Positions 30,601 to 38,698 are shown, counted from the first letter of the stretch. The stretch is DNA of 64,000 nt from Flavilitoribacter nigricans DSM 23189 = NBRC 102662 (GCF_002646595.1 NZ_PDUD01000005.1:19638-83637), one strand, 5' to 3'. Made by a program: numbers and translations. The notes: generated from the sequence alone by a model not told the origin.

Positions 30601-32151
30601 AATAGTACAGCTATATGCGAGCATGACACGAAGGCACTCACGGTGGAAGTAGCCGGTGGACAAGCGCCCTATTCCTTACAATGGGGAGATGGCCAAACCG
30701 GCAATTCTCCCACTGGATTGGAAGCTGGGCTGCACAGTGTACAGATCACCGATCAGGTTGGTTGTGTAAGTTTTGATGGAGTATATATTCCGCAACTTAA
30801 AGCCGGCATCCTCGACGAGGATGTCGCAGCGTGTAGCCCGGAAGCACTCAGCCTCGAAGCCATCCTGCCCGGGATTGATCTCGATCAGTTGACCAATTTC
30901 TATTTAAAAACCAAAGTAGGGGAGACCAAGTTGAGTTTCACCAGCGGTCATAACTATACTTATGTCACCGAACCCAATAAAGAATACCTGGTGCTGGTAG
31001 CCGGCCAGTATACCAAATGGACGGGCTGTGACTTTCTGGCCACGGGCCAACAGTACTTTGATCCGGCTTTTTACTACGAAAATGGCAATGCAAGCTTCAG
31101 TTCCCCCTTCAGGGGAGCCTACAACAATCTGCTTCCGTTGAACAACCAGCCAAATTCACTGCATACCTATGCTTACCAAATGACCGGTGATGGATCTTCG
31201 ATCCAGTTGTTTTTCCACGATACTAAGTACGAAGACAACTGTGGCCAATTTAATGTCCAGATCTGGGAATTGGGCATCGCCGAAATCAGTTGGTCAAACG
31301 GTGATACCGGATACCGGTCCCAACTCGACCCCGCCAATCCGCAGCAGGAAGAGCTGATTAGCGTCTTTGCCCAGGCCGACGGACAAATATGCTCCACCGA
31401 GGTTAATATAGCCGACCGGTACCAGATGCTATACGCGGATACCGATGGTGACGGTTACGGCGATCCGGCCCAATCGCTACTGGGTTGTGCTTCCGCGATA
31501 GCCGGGTACGTTACTAACGATCTGGACTGTGACGATACCCGCAACGAGGTATATCCGGGAGCCCCGGAATTATGTGACGGGATCGATAACAATTGTGATG
31601 AGGTGATAGACCAACCATTCTGTGGAACGATCTGTGATGATCAAACCATAGATGATGATCCGATCCAATCGGGCACTTATGTCGGCGGGGTCATCACCTC
31701 CGGGGGCTGGATCGCCGAAGGCTCCAATGTCATTTTCCAGGCAGAAAATGCAATTGTTTTAAAAGCCGGCTTCCAGGCTGAAGCCGGGAGTAGCTTTCGG
31801 GCACTGATCGCGCCCTGCGAACCGACGAGTACCGCCCGGTTACCGGAAGAGGAAACCGGGGAAGCAGCGCAGCTTATCTCACCCCCACCAGCTTTCCGGA
31901 TGAGTATCTATCCCAATCCGGCCGGAGAAATACTACACATTCGTTATGAGTTGCCGCTAGCGACCACCGTACAATTAGTGATCTGGGATACCAACGGCAA
32001 AGAAAAAGTCAACCAGTTACTCAGCAATTGGGCGGACCCCGGCGCTTATACCGAGGAATTAGAATTACAAGATCTTGCTCCGGGCATCTATTTTATTTCT
32101 TTATTGACGGATCAGGGACTACACACTGAACGGGTGATGGTGGCGAGGTAA
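24628..32151 (+). CDS. Giant mosaic surface protein with LRR, LamG and T9SS sorting domain
   Basis: The protein (2507 aa) is exported by the type IX system. After a signal peptide come two YD repeats (about 25-60, TYDDLNRLIQTEYPNGT), a CARDB-like domain, SprB- and PKD-type repeats (about 190-345), an FN3 domain, a beta-propeller (about 440-790), further PKD/SprB/CARDB units, and plant-receptor-type LRRs (about 1230-1600, repeated LTGSIP). A LamG-type domain follows (about 1720-1900), then a MopE-type metal-binding motif (about 2267-2330, DTDGDGYGDP and CDGIDNNCDEV). The T9SS type A sorting domain is at about 2420-2507, with YPNPAGE. An adhesin or glycan-binding role is likely. The YD start suggests it was built on an RHS gene fragment. 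Confidence 0.92.
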   Translation: MIIKYNLTILFQILILYFVHSQNLDVGYTYDDLNRLIQTEYPNGTIIQYQYDKLGNRTEYKVTNPTPVDLYATQESVTPTALSPGNDFTYSGRINNSSSNVLAGGHQVHFHLNTGNTLDGNETYLGSRYVAGVPAGGYTPIAKQLSIPSDWSATGTVYLLIQIDALEAITETDEDNNLSILPMEINSCSTMAISFNLIVPDNCQRNVGQVTAGVSGGEPPFTYRWSTVPVQTTATATELAAGDYTVTVEDQRGCRRIDSFTLGDAGNLPASHFTYSISDLEVSFTDQSGGADQHFWDFGEGTVSSLENPTHQYLYGGEYEACLKVTNSCGEDTYCQTITLSNSSCEPPDGRNTSGIGATAALFRWYYQLNVDEWQIRYSKAGLDEWTEVTGLPHTQALIEGLEPDTEYEWQVRSKCANSGLSPWSSSIYFNTFPLTASSGDEFIIVAEDPSQAVSFRAVTYSAHDDTYVVTGLLGGNTFISKYDEGGNELWTVQLSASILPSEIISTIDKGYILAGGYNNDGYVVKLDENGQELWNTKLDGSGIERIESLAEDGVGNIILAGHSSTYGAGNRDAWLCKLSSGGTHQWSHFFGNDQWNIGMDVEVTNDGNYVLLFDHRVIVSIPTGSTSSDGFGLAKVNPSGTVLWIKAYRPGDALQDYIAEKMTEDASGNLYVAARNNFAKLTAGGDLIWAKQLSNAGNCEQVVIDQTGKIFLLGNEDIGSDGNEDLTITEINSSGTPIVSKYIYGGGDNTHFNSSVFADRLLLVGNTDAFNPLNNNDKGMLVIRKSDLLNDCQTTGMNASAVNYSLTSATAVLTSSVSPPTSTTTSTWSNTQFELIYPCGSPCGILAKIGSTDDIFCADPAISFLDLSAGADSISWAIDDLNNVVGNTHELIYPFNTSGTYTIYLMAYSNLGCADTTERVIEVLDNPFIQLDITDETCGQSDGTAIATITLGTQPYTYKWSTGGMNSSVSDLQAENYALTVTDALGCTTDKVFQINNIEDDCGNSCPDLAIRDFTITASGTIQAVVENRGDVTASITNSIVLQAYYSTDTIIGNGDEAGAGGWLMDAVISELAPGSAYGFTLSNINYADCQYEYVYVVVDRDHNLAECDETNNTALRSFTPVSHCTIPDCSGLINPQDGAVDVNYNTSLSWQAANNATGYRLTAGTSSGGTDILNDLDVGNTTNYNPGPLPQGATIYVTITPYNQSGAAEGCLEEQFHINISCRYQDSLSLVDLYWQAGGPNWTNSWDLTQPLDTWYGVQLNAEGCVSCLDLDGDPDCSATYGGGNNLAGTLPASMGSLAGLKRLFISFNPLLTGPVPPELGNLSQLEYFLLVDNDLTGGIPASLGQLGNLLTLQLQQNRLTGSIPVDLRTLSRLEQLYLFDNQLDGTIPFELGELTNLRILHLSKNKLTGVIPTSIGQLTDLELLYLSDNQLSGSIPTEIGNLLKLQKFDGYRNQLTGSLPESLGNLTQLTRIQLATNRLTGSIPSSIGNLDQLTYLDLSDNRLIGPIPSTFGNFPLMTHLYLFENQLTGAIPESLGELGNLESLLSYENYLEGPLPQSIGLLSKLRYLYLNDNLLSGCIPDSYQNLCSLPNLLVQLHNNSDLPGGGDFTDFCDNGNSGCQSGCTDPNAHNYDPTATQSDGSCATCFDGIQNGDETGIDCGGTLCIPCDACTEAQANQVTDACNNCEDLWTATPNILPADPEVCLGTFVTLTADDGPHRSLQFDGGRDHAHIDNAPGLQITGDLTIEMWLKPSAFDVRRNPLHKAYGGEYAITQWENGHINFYWGTTGKDRGTPREFYCTQPLTLNEWNHVAIVRDVSGNRLAWYLNGVLVTENTTTDVIPAVASVNDVLIGSGYQPDGYAGNIDEVRIWNTALDEAVIQAWKDQSVISTHPNYGNLSGYWSFDEGKGNAVVDRSPQGHNGQLVGSPISTEDEPAIENAALLWSTGERGNSIRVSPTVATTYTLENTEGNSDCIATVTVNVNQPQITAANSTAICEHDTKALTVEVAGGQAPYSLQWGDGQTGNSPTGLEAGLHSVQITDQVGCVSFDGVYIPQLKAGILDEDVAACSPEALSLEAILPGIDLDQLTNFYLKTKVGETKLSFTSGHNYTYVTEPNKEYLVLVAGQYTKWTGCDFLATGQQYFDPAFYYENGNASFSSPFRGAYNNLLPLNNQPNSLHTYAYQMTGDGSSIQLFFHDTKYEDNCGQFNVQIWELGIAEISWSNGDTGYRSQLDPANPQQEELISVFAQADGQICSTEVNIADRYQMLYADTDGDGYGDPAQSLLGCASAIAGYVTNDLDCDDTRNEVYPGAPELCDGIDNNCDEVIDQPFCGTICDDQTIDDDPIQSGTYVGGVITSGGWIAEGSNVIFQAENAIVLKAGFQAEAGSSFRALIAPCEPTSTARLPEEETGEAAQLISPPPAFRMSIYPNPAGEILHIRYELPLATTVQLVIWDTNGKEKVNQLLSNWADPGAYTEELELQDLAPGIYFISLLTDQGLHTERVMVAR

Positions 32152-32180
32152 AGGGGGCGCGACACCACTCAGAGTTAAAT

Positions 32181-32227
32181 GCTCCTTTTACCCCCTCCTT
32201 CAATTCTGGGGGGGGGGTAAAAGGAGC
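32181..32227. terminator. Bidirectional terminator between convergent genes
   Basis: GCTCCTTTTACCCCC (32181-32195) and GGGGGTAAAAGGAGC (32213-32227) form a perfect 15-bp stem with a 17-base loop. It lies between the end of the giant surface-protein gene (plus) and the end of the propeller gene (minus), as expected for a shared terminator. Confidence 0.8.
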
Positions 32228-32292
32228 ACTAAAAAAGAAAGCATCACCAGTGCTGTATTTATCTCCTTTGCAGTGAGTCTGTGCTAACACCC

Positions 32293-33855
32293 TTATTTCC
32301 AAATGAATCTGGCGATCAGACTGCCATTCATCCTGATGGAGCTTTGGACTGGAATATTTGCATGTGGCCAAACTATTCCGTTGTTTAGATCTAGATAATC
32401 TTCTGGTTGAGGGGCATCTAACCCATCTGTCCAGTAAGCTGTAGCAAGAATAAAATCCCTGTTATTATTCCGGTTGTAGCACAATTGCCCCTTAAAATGT
32501 CTGGAATTTTGGGCTAAGCGGTTGTATGGAATAGCTATAGGATCAAGCTTAACATCAGTTTTCCCCTTTTCCTTTTCAAAAAAGTGAATGACCAAATTTC
32601 GATCTACAAAGGTGCCATCTGGCTGACCGTAAAGGAGCGTTACCACGTCATCACCTTTGGGAATGTCAAGGTCATAAATATTTTCCAGGTCACTATTACC
32701 CGTCGTTAAACAATTAATCCAATAAGCATCTGCATGCTCAAGACCATGCTTGTTGAAGGCCGCCACGTATACATTTATGGTATTGTCATTCTCACTTTTT
32801 ATACCTGGATAAAACTCAACATTTCCCTTTGTCCTTCCGGCCATATAAACCCTTTCCCCATCTACGGCAAGCCGTTGCCCGTTGGACTGATTATTTTCAC
32901 CCTGAGGGATTACTGTCCAATCTAATTCACCGGCTACACTATATTTCGCTAGAAAAGCATGATACGGATTGTCTCCAACTGATTTCAACATCCCTGGGAC
33001 AGCAGATTGAGGCTTAGATCCACCCGGTTTAATTTCATGAAAAATAATCGTATTCCTGAAGGATCCCGAAATGAAAATCTGATCATCATTATCGATTACC
33101 ACATCCAACCCCTGGTCATCACCATCCAGCGAGCCATTGATCAATCCCCAATCAAAATCCAGTTCGGGGTTGAAATAAAGGACGAAGGCATCTAAGTTAC
33201 CATTTCCTATCGCCTCCACGGTTTCCTCCTGGCCATTCACATAGATATCCCCCCGGGAATTCCCTACGATTGCCAGGTTGCCGTTAGGCCCTTGTGCTAG
33301 CCCATGCGTAAGTACTCTTTCTTCAGCATTGAAAAATGCTACCTTATGATCATAGACCACCTGATTGCCCAAATCTCGATAGCGGGCGATAAAGCCCACT
33401 GTTTGATCACCGATAGTTTTTCCAGCAGGATCATTTGCTCCGAAATCTCCATTCAAATCAAAATCCACCTTCCCGGTAAAGTGTCCTGACAGATAAACCA
33501 TTTTTCCTCTCACCGTGATTCCGGTCGGAATATCCAAACTACCCAGACTGTTAAACAGTCGAAACCAGAGTTGATTACCACCTGCGTCGTACTTAGCCAT
33601 GTACATATCTGCATGGCCATTAGCTGTACCGAGTTGTCCGGCAACATAACTATTGCCCAATCCGTCCGTGGTCAGGCAGGAAGGACCGTTAAAAAAAGTT
33701 TCCTGATCCGTTGCGGTGACCTTAACACTCAGCGAGCCAGGAAAAATAGATTGTCCCCATTGGCACTCATATTGTGCAAACAGAGGTATTGATAGTGTCA
33801 ATAGAAGAAGAGCGAAATTCCAGGATTTGGAGAAAAAAGGGGTTAAGTTCTTCAT
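32293..33855 (-). CDS. Secreted SBBP-type beta-propeller protein
   Basis: The protein (520 aa) has a signal peptide ending near LFAQ (about residue 28). The rest consists of repeated blades with patterns such as GNSYVAGQL, MYMAKYDAGGNQLWFRLF and DQIFISGSF, typical of SBBP propellers in surface proteins. No T9SS sorting domain is visible at the end. It is the last gene of a leftward run, starting 37 bp after the helical protein at 33893-34438, and could be co-transcribed with the DUF2589 operon. Function is not known. Confidence 0.82.
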   Translation of the reverse strand: MKNLTPFFSKSWNFALLLLTLSIPLFAQYECQWGQSIFPGSLSVKVTATDQETFFNGPSCLTTDGLGNSYVAGQLGTANGHADMYMAKYDAGGNQLWFRLFNSLGSLDIPTGITVRGKMVYLSGHFTGKVDFDLNGDFGANDPAGKTIGDQTVGFIARYRDLGNQVVYDHKVAFFNAEERVLTHGLAQGPNGNLAIVGNSRGDIYVNGQEETVEAIGNGNLDAFVLYFNPELDFDWGLINGSLDGDDQGLDVVIDNDDQIFISGSFRNTIIFHEIKPGGSKPQSAVPGMLKSVGDNPYHAFLAKYSVAGELDWTVIPQGENNQSNGQRLAVDGERVYMAGRTKGNVEFYPGIKSENDNTINVYVAAFNKHGLEHADAYWINCLTTGNSDLENIYDLDIPKGDDVVTLLYGQPDGTFVDRNLVIHFFEKEKGKTDVKLDPIAIPYNRLAQNSRHFKGQLCYNRNNNRDFILATAYWTDGLDAPQPEDYLDLNNGIVWPHANIPVQSSIRMNGSLIARFIWK

Positions 33856-33892
33856 TTTAGGTTTTGATTTAAAAGGGGTGTTTAAACTAATT

Positions 33893-34438
33893 TTAAGTTA
33901 AGTCAATTTCATCGGCCATAATCCTCAAAGTATCCGTTTTCCCGATGGCAGCTATGGCTGCAGTAATACCGGGTCCTAACTGTTCATGCTGTTGTAACTG
34001 TTGAAGAAAATCTTCCATAAAGGCGGTAAAATCCTGGCCGGGACCAAATCGAATGAGGCCCGCTTGTTTAGCTACCGGAACGATCTGTCGGAAAAGCGTC
34101 CGAACCTGTTCAATTTTTTCTTGTAGTGCATTATGACGGCTTGCAACAATATCCTGGGCGACGTTAACCGATTCCAAAGATTTTTGTGCAATTGCCTTTT
34201 TCCGTTTGCGAGGTGCATCTATTTCCATTGCTACGGCGAGGATATCGGCTCGCAAACCCGCCAAGGCGGAGGTTTCACTGAAATTATTCTTCTTCAGTAT
34301 TTCCTCGGTAACTTCCAGCCATTGGAGCCACTGTGGGACTGCATCATTCTTTTTGTCCCGAAAGTGGTTGACAATGGAACCAACGTTCATCAGTTGATGC
34401 TGTAGTTCTTCACAGGGAGTAAGTACAGATCTAAGCAT
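33893..34438 (-). CDS. Helical protein of the DUF2589 operon
   Basis: The protein (181 aa) is almost wholly helical, with no signal peptide or membrane segment. It has a basic patch (APRKRKKAIAQK) near residue 78 and later helices such as LQEKIEQVRTLFRQIVPVAK. I recognise no family. It starts 2 bp after the stop of the middle gene of the operon, so the two are translationally close. It probably acts in the cytoplasm together with the two proteins upstream; this is inferred from position only. Confidence 0.75.
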   Translation of the reverse strand: MLRSVLTPCEELQHQLMNVGSIVNHFRDKKNDAVPQWLQWLEVTEEILKKNNFSETSALAGLRADILAVAMEIDAPRKRKKAIAQKSLESVNVAQDIVASRHNALQEKIEQVRTLFRQIVPVAKQAGLIRFGPGQDFTAFMEDFLQQLQQHEQLGPGITAAIAAIGKTDTLRIMADEIDLT

Positions 34439-34440
34439 AG

Positions 34441-35148
34441 TTATTCTGGTAATAATTTGAATCTGATCTCACCGTCATTGCCCTCAATCCTTTGCAAAAT
34501 CAAACTTTCTTCTACGAGCTGAACACTAGCCCGAATCAAATTTTCCGGTCGTATTTCTTTCAATTTAGCCGCTTCCACAATGACCCGGGTCTGCTCCAGG
34601 TCGATCACTTCGACGGGGTCCTTGACCACCTGGTTTAACCTGGTCATTAAAGTTTCTGCCAACTTTTCCTTCAGTTCCGTGGCTTTGGGGAAGACCTCTT
34701 CTTTCTCCTGGACCGATAAAATTATCATCAATTCACTGACCAGTGAAGAGACGAAGAACCGTAAAGCAGTTTCCTTATCTCTTCCTTCACTCAGGTCAGT
34801 TTCCAGTAACTCCAACTGAAGCTGGAGATAGCGCTCCAATGCAATTTTATGGCGCTCATCCATTTTATCCACTGGAGCTAACTCCTGAAAGGTGCGGAAT
34901 ACAAGCTGTTCAATTTTTTCCTGATCCAGGGGTGATTGATCGTTAGCCAATTTTTTCCCTAACTGATCAATCGCCATTGGAATATGAAGCGTCACGTCGT
35001 CCATTCGGAAACGAGGTACCGAAAAATGTTTAAGTATCTCATCTGCTGCGTATTCCCGGGCGATATTGGCGGACTCAAGGTCCGCCAATACCCGAGATTG
35101 ATTGATGCCAACGGCTAAAGCGCCCAAAAAATCTTTAATGGTAACCAT
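34441..35148 (-). CDS. Second DUF2589-operon protein
   Basis: The protein (235 aa) starts at the ATG at 35148 (MVTIKDFLGALAVGINQSRV). A longer upstream in-frame start at 35238 is less likely because it would overlap the DUF2589 gene. The N-terminus is helical and followed by a strand-rich segment (FRMDDVTLHIPMAIDQL) that resembles the layout of the DUF2589 N-terminus; the rest is helical and ends with a short strand (GEIRFKLLPE). No family is recognised. It begins 7 bp after the DUF2589 stop and ends 2 bp before the next gene, so the three form an operon. Confidence 0.78.
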   Translation of the reverse strand: MVTIKDFLGALAVGINQSRVLADLESANIAREYAADEILKHFSVPRFRMDDVTLHIPMAIDQLGKKLANDQSPLDQEKIEQLVFRTFQELAPVDKMDERHKIALERYLQLQLELLETDLSEGRDKETALRFFVSSLVSELMIILSVQEKEEVFPKATELKEKLAETLMTRLNQVVKDPVEVIDLEQTRVIVEAAKLKEIRPENLIRASVQLVEESLILQRIEGNDGEIRFKLLPE

Positions 35149-35155
35149 GCTCAGA

Positions 35156-36067
35156 TCAATATTGGTTTTCGGTAGGAGTAGAAATGATGGCATCTTCCAG
35201 GATATCCAACAACTTCCCCATACCTTCTGGCATTTCATCTTGGATGACTTTAATCTTCACACCCATATGATAGGTTTTGTCGATCTTATGCCCTTGACGG
35301 GAGGTACGTTGGTAAGCAATACTGGATTTGAAATTAACTGAGCTAGTATTTTTGTTATAATTGAGAGAATTACCCGCCAATGCATAGTTGTTGTTAGTAT
35401 TGGTGTTTTGACGCGAGAAACTTGCTCTCAAATTAAAGTTTGTCCCTACTTCTGCGTGCTCCACAGAACTAATGTTGACATTGAAAGCTACCTCTCCTTC
35501 CTCAACCCGGATATGCGGAGTGGTAATCAGCCCTATCAAGGGTACACTCAGATATGTTTTTTGAAACTCAGCTGGGATTGCATCTATATCTTGCACTGCG
35601 ATATCAAATGTAGCACCTGTACCTCCGCCTCCAGCAGCGCCTACGTTTGTTTCATTTTCGTAACCACTTCCTTCTTTGCTAAACGAAATTTTCGTGATAC
35701 TACCACTCGCATTGATTTCCGTCACCGTAACTTCAATTCCATCTACAATAAGAATATCGCTGACCTTATAATCCTTTCCTCCGCTCTTTACGGCAATGCT
35801 TTTGATTTTACCTTTAACACCTGGCTCATAGGGCTTCACCATTTTAGGATACTGGAAGTTAACATATACAAGCTTTCCCTGCTCAATGACCTCTCCGGTA
35901 TCCTCGTCTACTACATCCTTAGTAAAACCTACACTTTTAATAAAATCTACTGTAGATAATGCCGCTTTTGCCTGAGCATCAACAATTGCTGATAATGAAC
36001 CGCCGATAATACTGGCGAGATTGGTGCTAGCCAATTCCTGACCGGGGTTGTAATTTGACAATGCCAT
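35156..36067 (-). CDS. DUF2589-family protein with glycine-rich insert
   Basis: The protein (303 aa) fits the DUF2589 family (unknown function). It has an N-terminal helix (IGGSLSAIVDAQAKAALSTV), a conserved strand block near residue 175 (VPLIGLITTPHIRVEEGEV), and a C-terminal region with strands and a polar stretch. Inserted at about residues 80-155 is a GSGYENET...GGGGTGATFD segment, a pattern otherwise seen in phage and surface structural proteins. No signal peptide is present. It starts a three-gene operon, preceded by a terminator at 36200-36222. The domain's role is not established; a structural or assembly part is one possibility. Confidence 0.82.
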   Translation of the reverse strand: MALSNYNPGQELASTNLASIIGGSLSAIVDAQAKAALSTVDFIKSVGFTKDVVDEDTGEVIEQGKLVYVNFQYPKMVKPYEPGVKGKIKSIAVKSGGKDYKVSDILIVDGIEVTVTEINASGSITKISFSKEGSGYENETNVGAAGGGGTGATFDIAVQDIDAIPAEFQKTYLSVPLIGLITTPHIRVEEGEVAFNVNISSVEHAEVGTNFNLRASFSRQNTNTNNNYALAGNSLNYNKNTSSVNFKSSIAYQRTSRQGHKIDKTYHMGVKIKVIQDEMPEGMGKLLDILEDAIISTPTENQY

Positions 36068-36199
36068 AATTGCAAAATTTAAAAGGGGTTAATAAATGCT
36101 ATTTATTTTTAAGACAGTACGAAGATGACCGTAAAAAAATCAACAAGCGTACTCAGTCTTATCGCTCTGTTTACCCAAAATTGAGTAGTGTTAAAAAGC

Positions 36200-36222
36200 G
36201 GCCTAGCTTTAAAAGCCAGGCC
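36200..36222 (-). terminator. Intrinsic terminator of the M19-like gene
   Basis: GGCCT...AGGCC with an inner GCTTT/AAAGC stem forms a compact hairpin. Read on the minus strand, it is followed by GCTTTTT. It separates the M19-like gene from the DUF2589 operon, which must therefore have its own promoter. Confidence 0.75.
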
Positions 36223-36272
36223 ACAGGTGAAAATGGGGTTATAAGTGGGGGTTTAGTTTGCCCGAAAATTTA

Positions 36273-37817
36273 TTAGCGCCGGGCCCGCTTAGCGACCCTA
36301 TACACAGGGTTGGAGTAGTCGTCTTTTTCTCGAAAATATTTTCGCAAAAAGTCCATTGCGTTTTGGTGAAAAAACCGTTGGACAATTGCTTCTGCCGGTA
36401 TCCGATTCTCTTTCAATTTTATTTTTTCCGACATTTCATGCGTGACAAAATAGCGGGCATGGATCAGAAGGAATTGCGATAAATTCTGATAGTATTCGGC
36501 AGTAAAGCAGCCATCGATCGGATTGATAATACCGTCGAAGTCAGACCCTAGACTTTGGATATTCCAAGCGGGAAGCCCGGCCTGATCCAGTACTTGTGCG
36601 ATGTGCTGAATTTGATTCCAAACCAATTTGGAAGAATAGAGCAATCTATACCGAGGATCAACCCTTTTAACCCGCCTTCTTTCCTGTTTGCTGGAAATTC
36701 TTTTTTCGTCCAATTGGATACCGAATATTCCACCGGAACGTTGAATGGCGAGAATTTCCGAATCGAAGAAATTTATATCATCGGAGCAGAATTTCCGGTG
36801 TGGCTTTCCTGGAACGGCAGATAATTTATGCTGGCTATTTTCTTTATCATCGTAACCCGTCACACATCCGTGGCTAACAATAATGGGAATAGCATACTGA
36901 TGCTTTTGGGCAATAAACTGATAATACTGCTTGCGAGCCTGTAAGCTCATATGTTTGACATCGATCAATACCCGACGCCCCGTATTTTCATTCAATAAGA
37001 GATCAATGATCTTCCAACCCGCTGAAGTGATCCCCGTATTGAGGCCAGGCCTTTGATTGAGCAACACACCGGCCATACCTAAACTCTTGGCGTGCCCGCA
37101 AATTTCATTTTTGAAATGATGAGCCAAAGTGATGAAGAAAGGTGGATATTCCCAGTCTTGCTTTACACTTCTTACTCTTTCCAAGATCTCATCCAACCGC
37201 TTCGGAAGGCAAAAGGGTGCAATTCCTGATCCGAAGCAGTGAGCACCTTCGATGGTATTAATGACGGCAAGATTTTGGACCTGATGATCCTCGGAAGTCA
37301 GCAATGCTTCCATTTCCCGATAATTATTGACAAACTGATAACGGTAGCTTTTTCCATATATCTCCTTTACGTTACCCGAATGAGCCTTTTGGAATGCATA
37401 CTCCTGCTGGAGATCATACCAATATCCGTCGTATGGGTCAGCAGGGAGTGCCTGGATAAAATTGATCCGGGGTTTACCGAATTGTGTAATCCCATCCAGT
37501 AAAGTATCAGCTAATGGTCCATCGCAATTCATGGGTACAGTAAATCCGTGTTCCAGTGGATAAAGGCTGGAAAAGACGACCCCAACATTACCCTGAAGGC
37601 TAGTGCGAACGTCCGCCTGCGTAAAGTGGGTCAGTCCGAATAATCCGTTAAGGTGCTTTTTGAGGTCCCTGGCCGTAGCCCGATCTGACCACCAGCTACT
37701 GTTCCTATGCCGGTAATGGTTTGAATTTTTGTAGGTCGGCCCGTCAGATTTGAAACTATGGGCGTAAGCCTTCATAAAGGGATGGCAATGCAGATCCAGG
37801 AATGTGTATTTTTCCAT
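36273..37817 (-). CDS. M19-like membrane dipeptidase family protein
   Basis: The protein (514 aa from the ATG at 37817; an upstream ATG at 37835 is possible) resembles renal dipeptidase-type metallohydrolases. It shows DLHCHPF near the start, NTIEGAH, ITLAHHF, LIDVKHMS, IVSHG and SLGSDFDG, in the same order as the M19 metal-binding motifs, and ends with QNAMDFLRKYF. It lacks a signal peptide and is longer than the usual 350-400 aa. The substrate may be a small peptide or amide, but it cannot be read from the sequence. Terminators lie on both sides, so it is its own transcript within the regulatory cluster. Confidence 0.78.
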   Translation of the reverse strand: MEKYTFLDLHCHPFMKAYAHSFKSDGPTYKNSNHYRHRNSSWWSDRATARDLKKHLNGLFGLTHFTQADVRTSLQGNVGVVFSSLYPLEHGFTVPMNCDGPLADTLLDGITQFGKPRINFIQALPADPYDGYWYDLQQEYAFQKAHSGNVKEIYGKSYRYQFVNNYREMEALLTSEDHQVQNLAVINTIEGAHCFGSGIAPFCLPKRLDEILERVRSVKQDWEYPPFFITLAHHFKNEICGHAKSLGMAGVLLNQRPGLNTGITSAGWKIIDLLLNENTGRRVLIDVKHMSLQARKQYYQFIAQKHQYAIPIIVSHGCVTGYDDKENSQHKLSAVPGKPHRKFCSDDINFFDSEILAIQRSGGIFGIQLDEKRISSKQERRRVKRVDPRYRLLYSSKLVWNQIQHIAQVLDQAGLPAWNIQSLGSDFDGIINPIDGCFTAEYYQNLSQFLLIHARYFVTHEMSEKIKLKENRIPAEAIVQRFFHQNAMDFLRKYFREKDDYSNPVYRVAKRARR

Positions 37818-37900
37818 AATTAGGAGTTTGAGCAATTTTTGATTCCTGGAACAAAAATGCAGAAGAAGATACTAGGAGAAATACCCAAACCCTATTTCAA

Positions 37901-37909
37901 CACTACCTA
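37901..37909. promoter_or_regulatory. CACTACCTA motif upstream of the M19-like gene
   Basis: CACTACCTA lies 84 bases upstream of the M19-like start and also appears as one arm of the hairpin at 42188-42209 ahead of the small-protein gene. The shared site is a candidate target of the cluster's response regulators, though two copies are weak evidence. Confidence 0.3.
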
Positions 37910-37975
37910 GTTTTTGAATAGTTTTAAGTAGCATAAGATGCTTGATTGGAGTAGTTTTATCTCTTTATACGAGAA

Positions 37976-38006
37976 ACGGGTTTTCAGCTGATAGCCGAAA
38001 ACCCGT
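37976..38006. terminator. Terminator after the second NarL-type regulator
   Basis: ACGGGTTTTC (37976-37985) and GAAAACCCGT (37997-38006) are exact reverse complements, with an added GCT/AGC inner stem. It sits 24 bases past the end of the regulator gene at 38030 on the minus strand. Confidence 0.75.
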
Positions 38007-38029
38007 ATGAACTTAAAATGGGTTTTGCT

Positions 38030-38698
38030 TTAGTCTGGAGCCCCTTTACGGTAGAATAGATAATGAGCAGCGGCCTTAATGATCGCCTCCTGAGTATCAA
38101 CATTAAGTTTACGTTTGATATTCTTGAGGAACACGGCCAGGGTGTCTTCTGAAATTTGCAGTTGAGCAGCCATACCAGCATGATCAAGGTTTTCACCCAG
38201 CAGCTGAATAAGCGCTAATTCACGAGGGGTTAATGTCAATAAATCTGCTCGTTCTTCAATTTGCCTATCATTTTCTGCATCCGGATAAGTGAAAAATTTT
38301 TTGCCCTCCCGGATCTGCTTAATGGCACTTTTTAAAGTCTCTACTGAGAAATGGTATTTGGATAAAAATCCATCTGCGCCGGAACGCAAAGATCGTTGGA
38401 CGGCCTCCGGATGATCTCTACTGGAAAAGGCAATGACCTTAATATGAGGGTATAATTTCTTCACCTGTCTGGTCGTCTCCCAGCCATCCATAGGATGCAT
38501 GATCATGTCCATTAAAATGAACTCAACGTATACCTTCTTGATTGAGTTTTCAATTTGTTTAAGCTTTTCCATTAATGCCGTTCCCGTCAGGGCGGTATCG
38601 ATAACTTGAATGTCCGGGACTCCTTCCAGAATTTTTTCCACTATCCTTAAGATCGCCGGGGTATCATCCACCAGGATCAGATTGGTCGTTGGATTCAT
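38030..38698 (-). CDS. NarL/LuxR-type response regulator
   Basis: The protein (222 aa) has a receiver domain with acidic pair D11/D12 (LILVDD), phosphoacceptor D64 (FILMDMIMHPMDGW) and the switch lysine in FLSKYHF. A LuxR-type helix-turn-helix follows (LTPRELALIQLLGENLDHAG, SEDTLAVFLKNIKRKL). It is an orphan with its own upstream region, 390 bp from the next regulator. It may be the second output of the sensor kinase at 39800-41674, but no direct evidence links them. Its target may be the nearby M19-like or DUF2589 transcripts. Confidence 0.9.
   Translation of the reverse strand: MNPTTNLILVDDTPAILRIVEKILEGVPDIQVIDTALTGTALMEKLKQIENSIKKVYVEFILMDMIMHPMDGWETTRQVKKLYPHIKVIAFSSRDHPEAVQRSLRSGADGFLSKYHFSVETLKSAIKQIREGKKFFTYPDAENDRQIEERADLLTLTPRELALIQLLGENLDHAGMAAQLQISEDTLAVFLKNIKRKLNVDTQEAIIKAAAHYLFYRKGAPD

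Noticed and set aside
35149..35238. Longer start for the second DUF2589-operon protein
   Set aside because: The added residues overlap the DUF2589 gene and look unlike protein; the ATG at 35148 gives a clean operon spacing.
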